NCBI GenBank assembly: GCA_900555675.1
Contig: UNSN01000026.1
Coordinates: 1 to 9,986 of the forward strand
Length of the DNA stretch: 9,986 bases
From: Candidatus Saccharimonadota bacterium
GTDB taxonomy: Bacteria; Patescibacteriota; Saccharimonadia; Saccharimonadales; Saccharimonadaceae
Direction: 5' to 3'
This document shows positions 1 to 5,817 of the stretch, in pieces (within the stretch, counting starts at the first letter, position 1; every line of letters starts with the position of its first letter). The translations under genes and the position numbers were made by a program. The notes beneath the pieces are model-generated. The model made no database searches. It was not told the origin of the DNA and saw only the letters and a list, made by a program, of their open reading frames with translations.

Positions 1-77
1 CTCCCTGTATGCAAACTAACCTTTAGCTTTTACTCTATAATATATAATTACTGTAAAAATTGCAAAATATTATCAAA

Positions 78-290
78 TTACATGCCGCCATAACGACTTG
101 CGCCATACGCAGAAGTTTTAGCAATAGCAACCTGACGAGGCTGCTTTTGCTGATACATAAAATCGACTATCGATCGCACAATCGTTCCGCCACCCATAAC
201 AAACAGTCCTGCAATTCCAACGTTTTTAAGAAATTCCCGACGGTCCATCGGTTTCTCTAATAATTCGTTAACTTGAATTGGTGTGTTCAT
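78..290 (-). CDS. Small protein with twin-arginine (Tat) signal motif, candidate Tat substrate
   Basis: This is a 70-residue protein. Residues 16-22 read DRREFLK, a twin-arginine motif (R17, R18), and a hydrophobic stretch follows at about 24-37. No clear signal-peptidase site (AxA) follows, so the hydrophobic part may stay as a membrane anchor, leaving about 30 residues outside. That exposed part is basic and polar and ends in a Tyr/Gly-rich tail (YGASRYGGM, 62-70). The start ATG has a good Shine-Dalgarno (GAGGA, 5 bases away). The gene lies 74 bases downstream of tatC on the same strand and has its own promoter. Its position beside tatA-tatC suggests it is exported by that system. No cofactor or catalytic motif is visible, and the function of the exported part is unknown. 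The Tat assignment is good; the role is open. Confidence 0.8.
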   Translation of the reverse strand: MNTPIQVNELLEKPMDRREFLKNVGIAGLFVMGGGTIVRSIVDFMYQQKQPRQVAIAKTSAYGASRYGGM

Positions 291-328
291 AGTTTCCTCT
301 TTTTTTGTTTTTTCTATTGTTGTGGTAA

Positions 329-357
329 ATTATATCACCACATATTGAAGTATGCAA
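329..357 (-). promoter_or_regulatory. Predicted promoter of the small Tat-substrate gene
   Basis: On the minus strand TTGCAT (352-357) and TATAAT (329-334) are separated by exactly 17 bases, close to the vegetative sigma consensus. It lies between the tatC stop and the ATG at 290, so the small gene can be transcribed separately from tatA-tatC. The -10 also sits in an imperfect inverted repeat (TGGT...ACCA, 323-340), which could bind a regulator but is too weak to call. Confidence 0.6.
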
Positions 358-364
358 ATATATT

Positions 365-1516
365 CTATACAAGCTTTACAGATCTAGAAGGAACAGATAC
401 CGAAACAGACCGAGATGGTATAGAAAATCCATCCACCGATCGAGACAAAGATCTTCTTATCGGTACAGGTTTTGAGACTGTTTTCTTCGGAATAACCACC
501 TTCTTATTTGCTACTGGAGATGGTTTTTCTGTCTTCATTGCCACGAATCCATCAAGCGAGCGACGATTAACTAATGTACGATTCGACACTGGCTTCTTCA
601 CTAGAATTGGCGTCTCTGACTCGGGACAAACAGACACTTTCTTCGCCTCCATAGGACGAGGTTTGATATCTTTTGCAGTATGATTTGCCGACTCATTATC
701 TACGGCGACCGAACGAATCAACAAACCGTCTTTCGATTTTTTATCCGCTCGCTTACGGTTTTTCAATAGGATAATTACTATACCCACTTGATACATCACA
801 ATTATCGGAGCCGCTAATAGCAATTGATTTACAGCATCTGGAGTTGGAGAGATAACCGCAGCAAACACTACAGACCAAAGAATAACATGCCGCTGGCCAG
901 ACATTAACATCCGCGGAGTCATTGGCTTTATGCGATTTATGATTGTCATAAATAGCGGTAATTGAAATAACAACGCCCCGGCTAGCAAGTATGTCATTAC
1001 AAACGAAAGATACGACTCAACCGTCAGCATAGGGCTGATGTTTTTTAAGTCAAAACTAGTCAAGAATTGAATAGCTGCCGGCAATGCTAGAAAGTACGAG
1101 AAAGCAACGCCAACAGCTGCCAGCAATAAAGAACTTAGGGAATATCCAAGCACTCCTCGTAACGTCGTTTTCTCGACCGCAGGCATAACAAAGCGATATA
1201 TATGATATAGCGCAACAGGTAACGCTCCAATCATCGCAGCATAAATGCACACTTGTACGGCAAAATTAAAAGCACCCCCTGGCGTTAAATATACCAAAGA
1301 TAGATTATTTCCAAGCGGCTTAAGTAATAACGCTACAATTTTATCGAAAAATGGATACACCGCCGCACCAGTTGCCAAAAAAGCAAGCGCAACAATAGCA
1401 AGTCGCCATTGCAACTCTCGAATGTGATCCATAAATACTGGCGATGAACCAGAAACTTGCGACGAATTACTTATCTTTCGCTTCGCCGGATTGCGATGCA
1501 CTACTCTTTTCATCAT
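365..1516 (-). CDS. tatC: Sec-independent protein translocase subunit TatC with long C-terminal tail
   Basis: TatC is the six-helix receptor of the twin-arginine pathway. It binds the RR motif of folded cargo and recruits TatA. The canonical start region (MDHIRELQWRL, 29-39, with E34) is followed by membrane segments near 39-57, 82-110, 122-146, 168-192, 208-222 and 232-252. The family motif SPTPDAVNQ is at 223-231, and E115 and E167 lie near positions where family members have important acidic residues. Two parts are unusual. There are 28 residues before the usual TatC start, and about 130 basic, low-complexity residues (254-383) after the last helix, predicted cytoplasmic, with a duplicated RRSLDGF / SRSVDGF motif (318-324, 358-364). 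The ATG at 1516 directly abuts AGGAGG, so the second ATG (1513) may be used. No Shine-Dalgarno precedes M29. The gene overlaps tatA by 50 bases, implying coupled translation. Confidence 0.93.
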   Translation of the reverse strand: MMKRVVHRNPAKRKISNSSQVSGSSPVFMDHIRELQWRLAIVALAFLATGAAVYPFFDKIVALLLKPLGNNLSLVYLTPGGAFNFAVQVCIYAAMIGALPVALYHIYRFVMPAVEKTTLRGVLGYSLSSLLLAAVGVAFSYFLALPAAIQFLTSFDLKNISPMLTVESYLSFVMTYLLAGALLFQLPLFMTIINRIKPMTPRMLMSGQRHVILWSVVFAAVISPTPDAVNQLLLAAPIIVMYQVGIVIILLKNRKRADKKSKDGLLIRSVAVDNESANHTAKDIKPRPMEAKKVSVCPESETPILVKKPVSNRTLVNRRSLDGFVAMKTEKPSPVANKKVVIPKKTVSKPVPIRRSLSRSVDGFSIPSRSVSVSVPSRSVKLV

Positions 1517-1652
1517 CCTCCTTGAACGCTGTCTTTAGCTCTCTTGCTGATGAACCGATACTTCGCGCCAACTCGGGCAATCTTTTTGCACCAAACAATA
1601 TAAGTAAAATAACTAGTATTACAACCAGCTCCGGAACGCCAATCTGTGGCAT
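1467..1652 (-). CDS. tatA: Sec-independent protein translocase subunit TatA/TatE
   Basis: This 61-residue protein has the full TatA layout. A short N-terminus (MPQIGVPEL) leads into one membrane helix (about 6-20), then the FG hinge (F20-G21), then the amphipathic helix AKRLPELARSIGSSARELK, then a charged tail (EDDEKSS...AKDK). TatA oligomers form the transient pathway for folded Tat cargo. Family members run 55-90 residues, so the length is normal. A Shine-Dalgarno-like AGGGGG lies about 8-9 bases before the ATG. The end of the gene encodes both the acidic TatA tail and the ribosome site and first codons of tatC, which it overlaps by 50 bases. No TatB is seen; a single TatA with TatC is the minimal form known from many Gram-positive bacteria. 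Confidence 0.93.
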   Translation of the reverse strand: MPQIGVPELVVILVILLILFGAKRLPELARSIGSSARELKTAFKEDDEKSSASQSGEAKDK

Positions 1653-1664
1653 AACACATCCCCC

Positions 1665-1693
1665 TTGTTTTTATAGTATTACTCCTCTATTAT
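1665..1693 (+). promoter_or_regulatory. Predicted promoter of the small surface-protein gene, face to face with the tatA promoter
   Basis: TTGTTT (1665-1670) and TATTAT (1688-1693) are 17 bases apart, about 30 bases upstream of the ATG at 1724. Its -10 shares bases with the tatA -10 on the other strand, so polymerase could bind only one at a time. The region is A/T-rich, so a chance match is possible. Confidence 0.4.
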
Positions 1694-1716
1694 AGTAGTA
1701 ATGCTTATAAAATCAA
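1689..1716 (-). promoter_or_regulatory. Predicted tatA-tatC promoter
   Basis: On the minus strand TTGATT (1711-1716) and TATAAT (1689-1694) are separated by 16 bases, about 37 bases upstream of the tatA ATG. It overlaps a predicted plus-strand promoter for the divergent small gene. Confidence 0.55.
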
Positions 1717-1723
1717 TAGAGTT

Positions 1724-2002
1724 ATGATGAGTAATCGAATTATATTTCACAATTTTTCTGCCACCTATAACTGTAGTAGCTACGGCGCAGGCAGTTATAC
1801 TAACGGTCAGCCATGTACTACTACTGGTCACCAAGAAAGCCATCAAGGAAGTAGTACTTCATATCAGACGGTTACACAATCTGGTAATCTCCTCGAAAAC
1901 ACCGGAGAATCTTTATTTATAGGTCTTGCAATCGGCATATCTCTGATCGTTATTGCAATTATTCTATTGATAAATAAAAAGCGCCACTCCAAAAACAAGT
2001 AG
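1724..2002 (+). CDS. Small Tyr/Gly-rich surface-type protein with C-terminal membrane anchor
   Basis: This 92-residue protein is of unknown function. The N-terminal two thirds are polar and rich in Ser, Thr, Tyr, Gly and Gln. Two cysteines (C17, C31) flank an SSYGAGSYTNG segment and could form a disulfide. Residues 57-61 read LENTG, followed by a hydrophobic helix (about 64-84) and a basic tail (KKRHSKNK, 85-92). This is the layout of a sortase sorting signal, but with Glu in place of the Pro of LPxTG. There is no N-terminal signal peptide, so it may insert by its C-terminal helix with the N-terminus outside. The start (ATGATG) has no clear Shine-Dalgarno. It is the only plus-strand gene in the left part, divergent from tatA and convergent with grpE. 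Composition argues for a real gene. Confidence 0.7.
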   Translation: MMSNRIIFHNFSATYNCSSYGAGSYTNGQPCTTTGHQESHQGSSTSYQTVTQSGNLLENTGESLFIGLAIGISLIVIAIILLINKKRHSKNK

Positions 2003-2005
2003 CGC
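1973..2005 (-). terminator. Rho-independent-type terminator after grpE
   Basis: On the minus strand GCGC-T-ACT pairs with AGT-G-GCGC (arms 1998-2005 and 1981-1988, one mismatch, 9-base loop). The run TTTTTATT follows at once (1980 down to 1973). It lies 24 bases after the grpE stop and inside the last codons of the convergent plus-strand gene. The plus-strand exit (CACTTGTTTC) is less U-rich, so it works best for the minus strand. Confidence 0.6.
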
Positions 2006-2028
2006 ACTTGTTTCATTATAAACGTCTA

Positions 2029-2493
2029 TTACTGACGAGTAACTTTTACCATTGCGTCGCGAATAACTGAGCCGTTCAAAGTATAGCCAGCGCGAAGCTC
2101 CTCGGCAATAACTTCCTTATCGCCATCCGTCGATTCGTCAAATTGAACAGCCTGATGGAATTCAGGATTAAACAAAGTTCCGGATTTGGCGTCAATTTTT
2201 TCCAAACCAATCTCCTTCAACTGCTTGTCAAGCTGCTTGCTCAGACCAGCCACACCCTTAACCCACGCATTATCTTGAATCTCCTCTGGGACGTTAGCAA
2301 CAGCTCGCTCAATTGTATCAATAACTGGCAATAATTTCATCACCGACTTAGTCTGACCCATTTGATGCGCTGACTGTTTTTCTGCCTCCACGCGCTTACG
2401 ATAATTCTCAAAATCCGCTCGAGTCCGCTGCAGATCCGACGTCAGCTCAGCAATTTCTTTCTCTAAATCTTCAGCTTTTTTATTCTTCGTCAT
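2029..2493 (-). CDS. grpE: GrpE, nucleotide exchange factor of DnaK
   Basis: GrpE opens the nucleotide site of the chaperone DnaK so that ADP leaves and substrate is released. The 154 residues show a charged coiled coil (about 5-45, including RADFENYRKRVE at 25-36), a helical middle (about 50-95) and the C-terminal beta domain. That domain has the family signatures FNPEFHQAV (108-116) and ELRAGYTLNGSVIRDAMVKV (132-151). The protein is a little shorter than E. coli GrpE (197) because the disordered N-terminus is short. A strong AAGGAGG lies 5 bases before the ATG. It follows hrcA after only 18 bases and is transcribed with it, so HrcA should control it through the CIRCE site upstream. dnaK and dnaJ are not in this window. 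Confidence 0.95.
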   Translation of the reverse strand: MTKNKKAEDLEKEIAELTSDLQRTRADFENYRKRVEAEKQSAHQMGQTKSVMKLLPVIDTIERAVANVPEEIQDNAWVKGVAGLSKQLDKQLKEIGLEKIDAKSGTLFNPEFHQAVQFDESTDGDKEVIAEELRAGYTLNGSVIRDAMVKVTRQ

Positions 2494-2511
2494 TTTTCCT
2501 CCTTTTAGCCA

Positions 2512-3222
2512 CTATAAGACTTCTTCCAACATCGCGCCCGTACGACGCACCAGCTCCATCGTTCGACGATAATTCTGTCGCGTCGGACCAATCACACCGA
2601 TGTAATTATCGCCACCAGACGATGACTTAAATTTACTTATAATCAACGTAGCACCACTGCTTTTGCCAATTGGATTTTCGCTACCAATAAACACATTTAG
2701 CGGTTCGTCCGGTGCCGCTTCGCGCAGCCACGGCTCGATATTGTCAATCAATTTAGCAACCGCCTGAATGTGATCGCCATCGCCAAACTCTGGTTGACTG
2801 AATAACTGAGTCATTCCGTTCATATACAAACTCGAACCAAATGACGCAAAACCAAAATTGCCAGTCATTTCCACCAAACCATCAACCGCTCGGCGAATCG
2901 CTTTGTCTGAAGTATCAACATTTGAATTGACGTGCGCTTCAATTGCCTTCGTGCTGCTATCAATACCGCTCGGCAATTCCGTCATTTGCGCTGCCGTGAT
3001 TCCATTGACATAAAAACGATATCCCTTGTCTGTCGGAATTCGACCTGCGCTCGTGTGGGGCGCCTCAATAAATCCCATCTCCTCAAGCTTTGCCATTTCA
3101 CTGCGAATCGTGGCACTGCTCACGCCAAACAGTTTGGCTAGCGTTACACTACCAACTGGCGCCGCAATTTCAGCGTATTGCTCAATAATAGCGACAAGGA
3201 TTGCTTGTTGACGTTCGGTCAT
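2512..3222 (-). CDS. hrcA: Heat-inducible transcription repressor HrcA (short form)
   Basis: HrcA represses chaperone operons by binding CIRCE; in the known system GroEL assists and unfolded protein titrates GroEL away. The winged-helix part (about 1-70) has the recognition segment [20 protein letters not shown] (34-53) and the signature [17 protein letters not shown] (56-72). The end is intact, with IGPTRQNY at 211-218. At 236 residues it is about 100 shorter than the usual 340, the loss falling in the middle regulatory domain rather than the ends. A GTG start at 3249 would add 9 residues, but it lies inside the operator and upstream of the -10, so it cannot be on the transcript from this promoter. 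The ATG at 3222 matches the family start. There is no Shine-Dalgarno: the message is probably leaderless. Confidence 0.93.
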   Translation of the reverse strand: MTERQQAILVAIIEQYAEIAAPVGSVTLAKLFGVSSATIRSEMAKLEEMGFIEAPHTSAGRIPTDKGYRFYVNGITAAQMTELPSGIDSSTKAIEAHVNSNVDTSDKAIRRAVDGLVEMTGNFGFASFGSSLYMNGMTQLFSQPEFGDGDHIQAVAKLIDNIEPWLREAAPDEPLNVFIGSENPIGKSSGATLIISKFKSSSGGDNYIGVIGPTRQNYRRTMELVRRTGAMLEEVL

Positions 3223-3228
3223 AGTCCA

Positions 3229-3257
3229 ATTATATCGCAAATCTAGCACTCATACAA
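3229..3257 (-). promoter_or_regulatory. hrcA-grpE promoter, predicted to give a leaderless mRNA
   Basis: On the minus strand TTGTAT (3252-3257) and TATAAT (3229-3234) are 17 bases apart. Only six bases (TGGACT) separate the -10 from the hrcA ATG. Transcription normally starts about 7 bases after the -10, which puts it at the A of the ATG. The -35 lies in the CIRCE spacer, so bound HrcA would block polymerase. Confidence 0.75.
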
Positions 3258-3269
3258 GCAGAGTGCCAA
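3243..3269 (-). promoter_or_regulatory. CIRCE operator (HrcA binding site)
   Basis: The arms are CTAGCACTC (3243-3251) and GAGTGCCAA (3261-3269) around a 9-base spacer. The consensus is TTAGCACTC-N9-GAGTGCTAA; this copy keeps the spacing and differs at two positions, one in each arm. The gene next to it encodes HrcA, so this is autoregulation. It starts only 3 bases after the stop codon of the LssY_C gene. Confidence 0.92.
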
Positions 3270-3272
3270 GCC

Positions 3273-4640
3273 TTATCGTCTTTCCGTAAAGTAGCGCGCT
3301 GCATCCGAAGAGAACAACATCATGATCATAATATGCACGCCAATTGAGATCAAAAGCAGCATAATCGACGCATTAATTCGCCCAATTGTCACGGATAAAG
3401 ATTCGGTGACAATAGCTAGTGTCGCCACAGAAAGCAGTGAGATTCGCGCTCGGCTACTTCCTCGAAGTAGTAGCCCAACCAGCACGATTTCCGCCACAAC
3501 CAACAACACATTAAAACCAGCCATCATTGACAACATGGTATTCGCGGCATTTATATCAATTCCGTCAATATTCGCAACTTGCACCAAAGTCGTCGGCCAG
3601 CTAGAAAAGTCCACCAGCATTTGCCCGATTGTGAATAACGACGCCAGAATCATTAGTCCGCCGCCAATTAAAATCTGCGGCGGTCGGCGGCCCCAAAGCT
3701 CTTCCAATAGGGTTTCGTGATTTCGCGGATGACGATCATAAATTGTGCCGTCCATAATCACCCCGAGCCGCGTTGAAGCCGTGACATTATCGTCAGTCTT
3801 TATCCGACCGACTTCCAAAATCGGCAAATCACCATCAGTGCGAATGGAATCCCCGAAACCGTTGCGCGAATGATAGCCCGTTGAGAAATCCTTTAATATC
3901 GTCACTCTAACATTTTTATTGTTACTTTTAACCGACTCAATGATATAATCTCGTTCAATATCAATATTCTCGTCAATTTTATGTGTGAACTGAAAAGTAA
4001 ATAAAGAAAAGCCGATACTCTTATCGTACGTACCAGCCGCCAACCAATCAACTCGATGACCACCAGGAAGAAGCCAGCCATTTGGGCATCGCCAAAACCT
4101 AACATGATGACGACGCCTTGGGTTGCCGTCAACCTCTTGTTGATAAGCAAAGTCCTGCCGTCTACCAAACAAAAATGCTGGCGACACTGGCGCATTTGGA
4201 TAACTACGACCACTCAGTACCGTAAGCACCATTTTCCAAGCTGACCTTGGAGTTATGTCATCCGCTAGAACCCAGCCAGCCTCAGTCATTGCTTTATGGA
4301 GCTTTTCTTCCGAGCCGCGCACACTCAAATTGACAGGGTCGCTTAATACTCCGTCCGCTGTTCGCGTCCTGCCAATAAAATAGTTCGGCACGTACATATT
4401 GCTCAAAATTCGATGGAGCCTAGGCAACGCCAAATACGCCACAATTATCCACACAACAAAGAACAAGCCAACCAGCCACCAGCCGCCCGTCGCCCAACCT
4501 TCTCTAAGTACCAACCACGCCAACCAAAACGACGCCAAACCTGCAAAGATAAAGAAGGACTGGTCTAACAATGTAGTCAAGGTCTTCGAAGAACGATCTT
4601 GTCTGGCTGCTATTTTTTTTGGAATTTTTACTGAACTCAT
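3273..4640 (-). CDS. LssY C-terminal-domain membrane protein
   Basis: This 455-residue protein carries an LssY_C-type domain (about 100-250) between membrane segments. Two helices come first (about 27-46 and 52-72). Domain signatures are PVNLSVRGSEEKLHKAM (102-118), AGWVLADDITPRSAWKM (121-137), PVSPAFLFGRRQDFAYQ (151-167), PRRRHHVRFW (174-183) and FTHKIDENIDIERD (218-231). Four more helices follow after residue 320 (about 322-345, 366-393, 398-418, 422-443). The domain occurs alone or fused to PAP2-type phosphatases; its biochemical role is not known to me. No phosphatase motif is present here. The ATG overlaps the gmk stop in ATGA, so the two are translationally coupled. The 3' end runs almost into the hrcA operator with no terminator. 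The family call is firm; the function is not known. Confidence 0.85.
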   Translation of the reverse strand: MSSVKIPKKIAARQDRSSKTLTTLLDQSFFIFAGLASFWLAWLVLREGWATGGWWLVGLFFVVWIIVAYLALPRLHRILSNMYVPNYFIGRTRTADGVLSDPVNLSVRGSEEKLHKAMTEAGWVLADDITPRSAWKMVLTVLSGRSYPNAPVSPAFLFGRRQDFAYQQEVDGNPRRRHHVRFWRCPNGWLLPGGHRVDWLAAGTYDKSIGFSLFTFQFTHKIDENIDIERDYIIESVKSNNKNVRVTILKDFSTGYHSRNGFGDSIRTDGDLPILEVGRIKTDDNVTASTRLGVIMDGTIYDRHPRNHETLLEELWGRRPPQILIGGGLMILASLFTIGQMLVDFSSWPTTLVQVANIDGIDINAANTMLSMMAGFNVLLVVAEIVLVGLLLRGSSRARISLLSVATLAIVTESLSVTIGRINASIMLLLISIGVHIMIMMLFSSDAARYFTERR

Positions 4641-5347
4641 AGATTAATTATATCATTGAGGAGATTTCGAGCCACCAAACGCGCCTCGTCATCTTGACGC
4701 TTAAACACGTCGCCGCGCAAAATAATTTCCTCGGTCACTCGAATTGCTCGCTCCAAATCGTCATTAATAATCACGTGATAATACGGAACTTCAAGCGCGT
4801 AAGCCAACTCTTTTATCGCCGAGGCATGACGCTTTGGCCACTCCGCTTGAAAATCTTCTTCAGTCGCGTAACGCTTTTTTAATCGCTCAATCCAAGTTTG
4901 ACTATTTGGCGGCACAATGAAAATCGCAATGCTATCTGGCGCCAGTCGCTCATATTCCTCCACGCCCTGAACGTCAATGTCGGTAATTGCTACGCGGTTC
5001 TGGTCATGCGCCAACTTCAGCTCAGCCACCGACGTTCCATAAACTGTACCGTGAACAAACTTCGCCTCAATAAATTCATTATTTTGTAGCATGTTTTCGG
5101 CAGTTTGCGAATCAATAAAATGATAGTCAATTCCATCTTGTTCGGCACACCCGTTATTCGTGCGTGGAGCGCGCGTAGTGTGAGAAACAATATCGCGAAA
5201 CTCGGGCGACTTCAGCAATTGTTTTTTTATCGTGTCTTTGCCCGCACCAGAAATTCCCGCAAGCAGCGCAATTTTCGTACTTTTGACCAACTCAATTGTC
5301 GACTCGGTTGGCTGATAATTTGTAATAAGATCTTCAATACTTGGCAT
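4637..5347 (-). CDS. gmk: Guanylate kinase
   Basis: Guanylate kinase converts (d)GMP and ATP to (d)GDP and ADP, and is essential for making GTP and dGTP from monophosphates. The P-loop is GISGAGKDT (31-39), where most family members have GPSGAGKST. GMP-binding elements are SHTTRAPRT (55-63), DYHF (74-77), and FIEAKFVHGTVYGTS (92-106). DIDVQG (123-128) and IFIVPP (142-147) complete the fold. There are about 24 extra residues before the P-loop strand and a slightly long C-terminus, giving 236 residues against the usual 190-210. AGGTAA lies 7 bases before the ATG. It follows the nucleotidase gene by 9 bases and overlaps the LssY_C gene by 4. The Ser-to-Asp change at P-loop position 38 is unusual but leaves the catalytic Lys and the last Thr. 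Confidence 0.93.
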   Translation of the reverse strand: MPSIEDLITNYQPTESTIELVKSTKIALLAGISGAGKDTIKKQLLKSPEFRDIVSHTTRAPRTNNGCAEQDGIDYHFIDSQTAENMLQNNEFIEAKFVHGTVYGTSVAELKLAHDQNRVAITDIDVQGVEEYERLAPDSIAIFIVPPNSQTWIERLKKRYATEEDFQAEWPKRHASAIKELAYALEVPYYHVIINDDLERAIRVTEEIILRGDVFKRQDDEARLVARNLLNDIINL

Positions 5348-5356
5348 AATATTTAC

Positions 5357-5815
5357 CTATAATAACTCATCAAGTACAGATTGCCAATTGGGAAATTCAG
5401 AACTTCCAAAACGAATAAGCCGACCAGTAAACTCGCCCGCGCCGTTCGCCGTCCGATCGTCAATCAAAATATCGCCTCGACTCAAATTCTTTGCTGACGA
5501 AAAAATAACCTTACGGAAGAAAACATTATCCGAACCTTCGCCGCCAAAATACTTTTTTACCCACGCCAACTTATCGCCCAAAGCCGTCGGATTTTGCCAC
5601 GGAGAAGAAGATAAAATATATAAATCATATTTGTCTCTTAGGGCGTAAACAGCCTCGATAGCTCCAGGCACTGGATCCATCAAAGAAAAAATTCCTGGAA
5701 TATTATCGTACCGACCAGCAAACTCATCAATCAACTCAGGCGATACCTTCGTTAAAGCAGATTTGAAATCCGCCAAAACACCATCCATATCAATATAAAC
5801 AATAGGTTTTTTCAT
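5357..5815 (-). CDS. 5'(3')-deoxyribonucleotidase-like HAD phosphatase (NT5C family)
   Basis: This 152-residue protein is a HAD-superfamily phosphatase of the cytosolic 5'-nucleotidase type C kind, which removes phosphate from (deoxy)nucleoside monophosphates. HAD motif I is DMDGVLADF (9-17), with nucleophile D9 and acid/base D11. Motif II is ILSSSPWQNP (67-76). Motif III is probably K109. Motif IV is DILIDDR (115-121), with D119 and D120 for Mg2+. All four catalytic motifs are present and the length is near that of bacterial members (about 160-190). It starts 2 bases after the lepA-like gene; an AGGGA ribosome site lies inside that gene's end. gmk follows 9 bases later, placing a monophosphate phosphatase next to a monophosphate kinase. 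The substrate cannot be read from sequence. Confidence 0.85.
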   Translation of the reverse strand: MKKPIVYIDMDGVLADFKSALTKVSPELIDEFAGRYDNIPGIFSLMDPVPGAIEAVYALRDKYDLYILSSSPWQNPTALGDKLAWVKKYFGGEGSDNVFFRKVIFSSAKNLSRGDILIDDRTANGAGEFTGRLIRFGSSEFPNWQSVLDELL

Positions 5816-5817
5816 AG

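Noticed and set aside
273..683. 136-codon plus-strand open frame
   Set aside because: It lies opposite the low-complexity tail of tatC and the Tat candidate; its protein shows no domain and it has no ribosome site. It is an antisense shadow.
3223..3249. GTG start giving HrcA nine extra N-terminal residues
   Set aside because: The codons overlap the CIRCE arm and the -10 element, and lie upstream of the predicted transcript start. The ATG at 3222 matches the family start.
3322..3720. 132-codon plus-strand open frame
   Set aside because: It is entirely antisense to the well-supported LssY_C gene and has no recognisable features.
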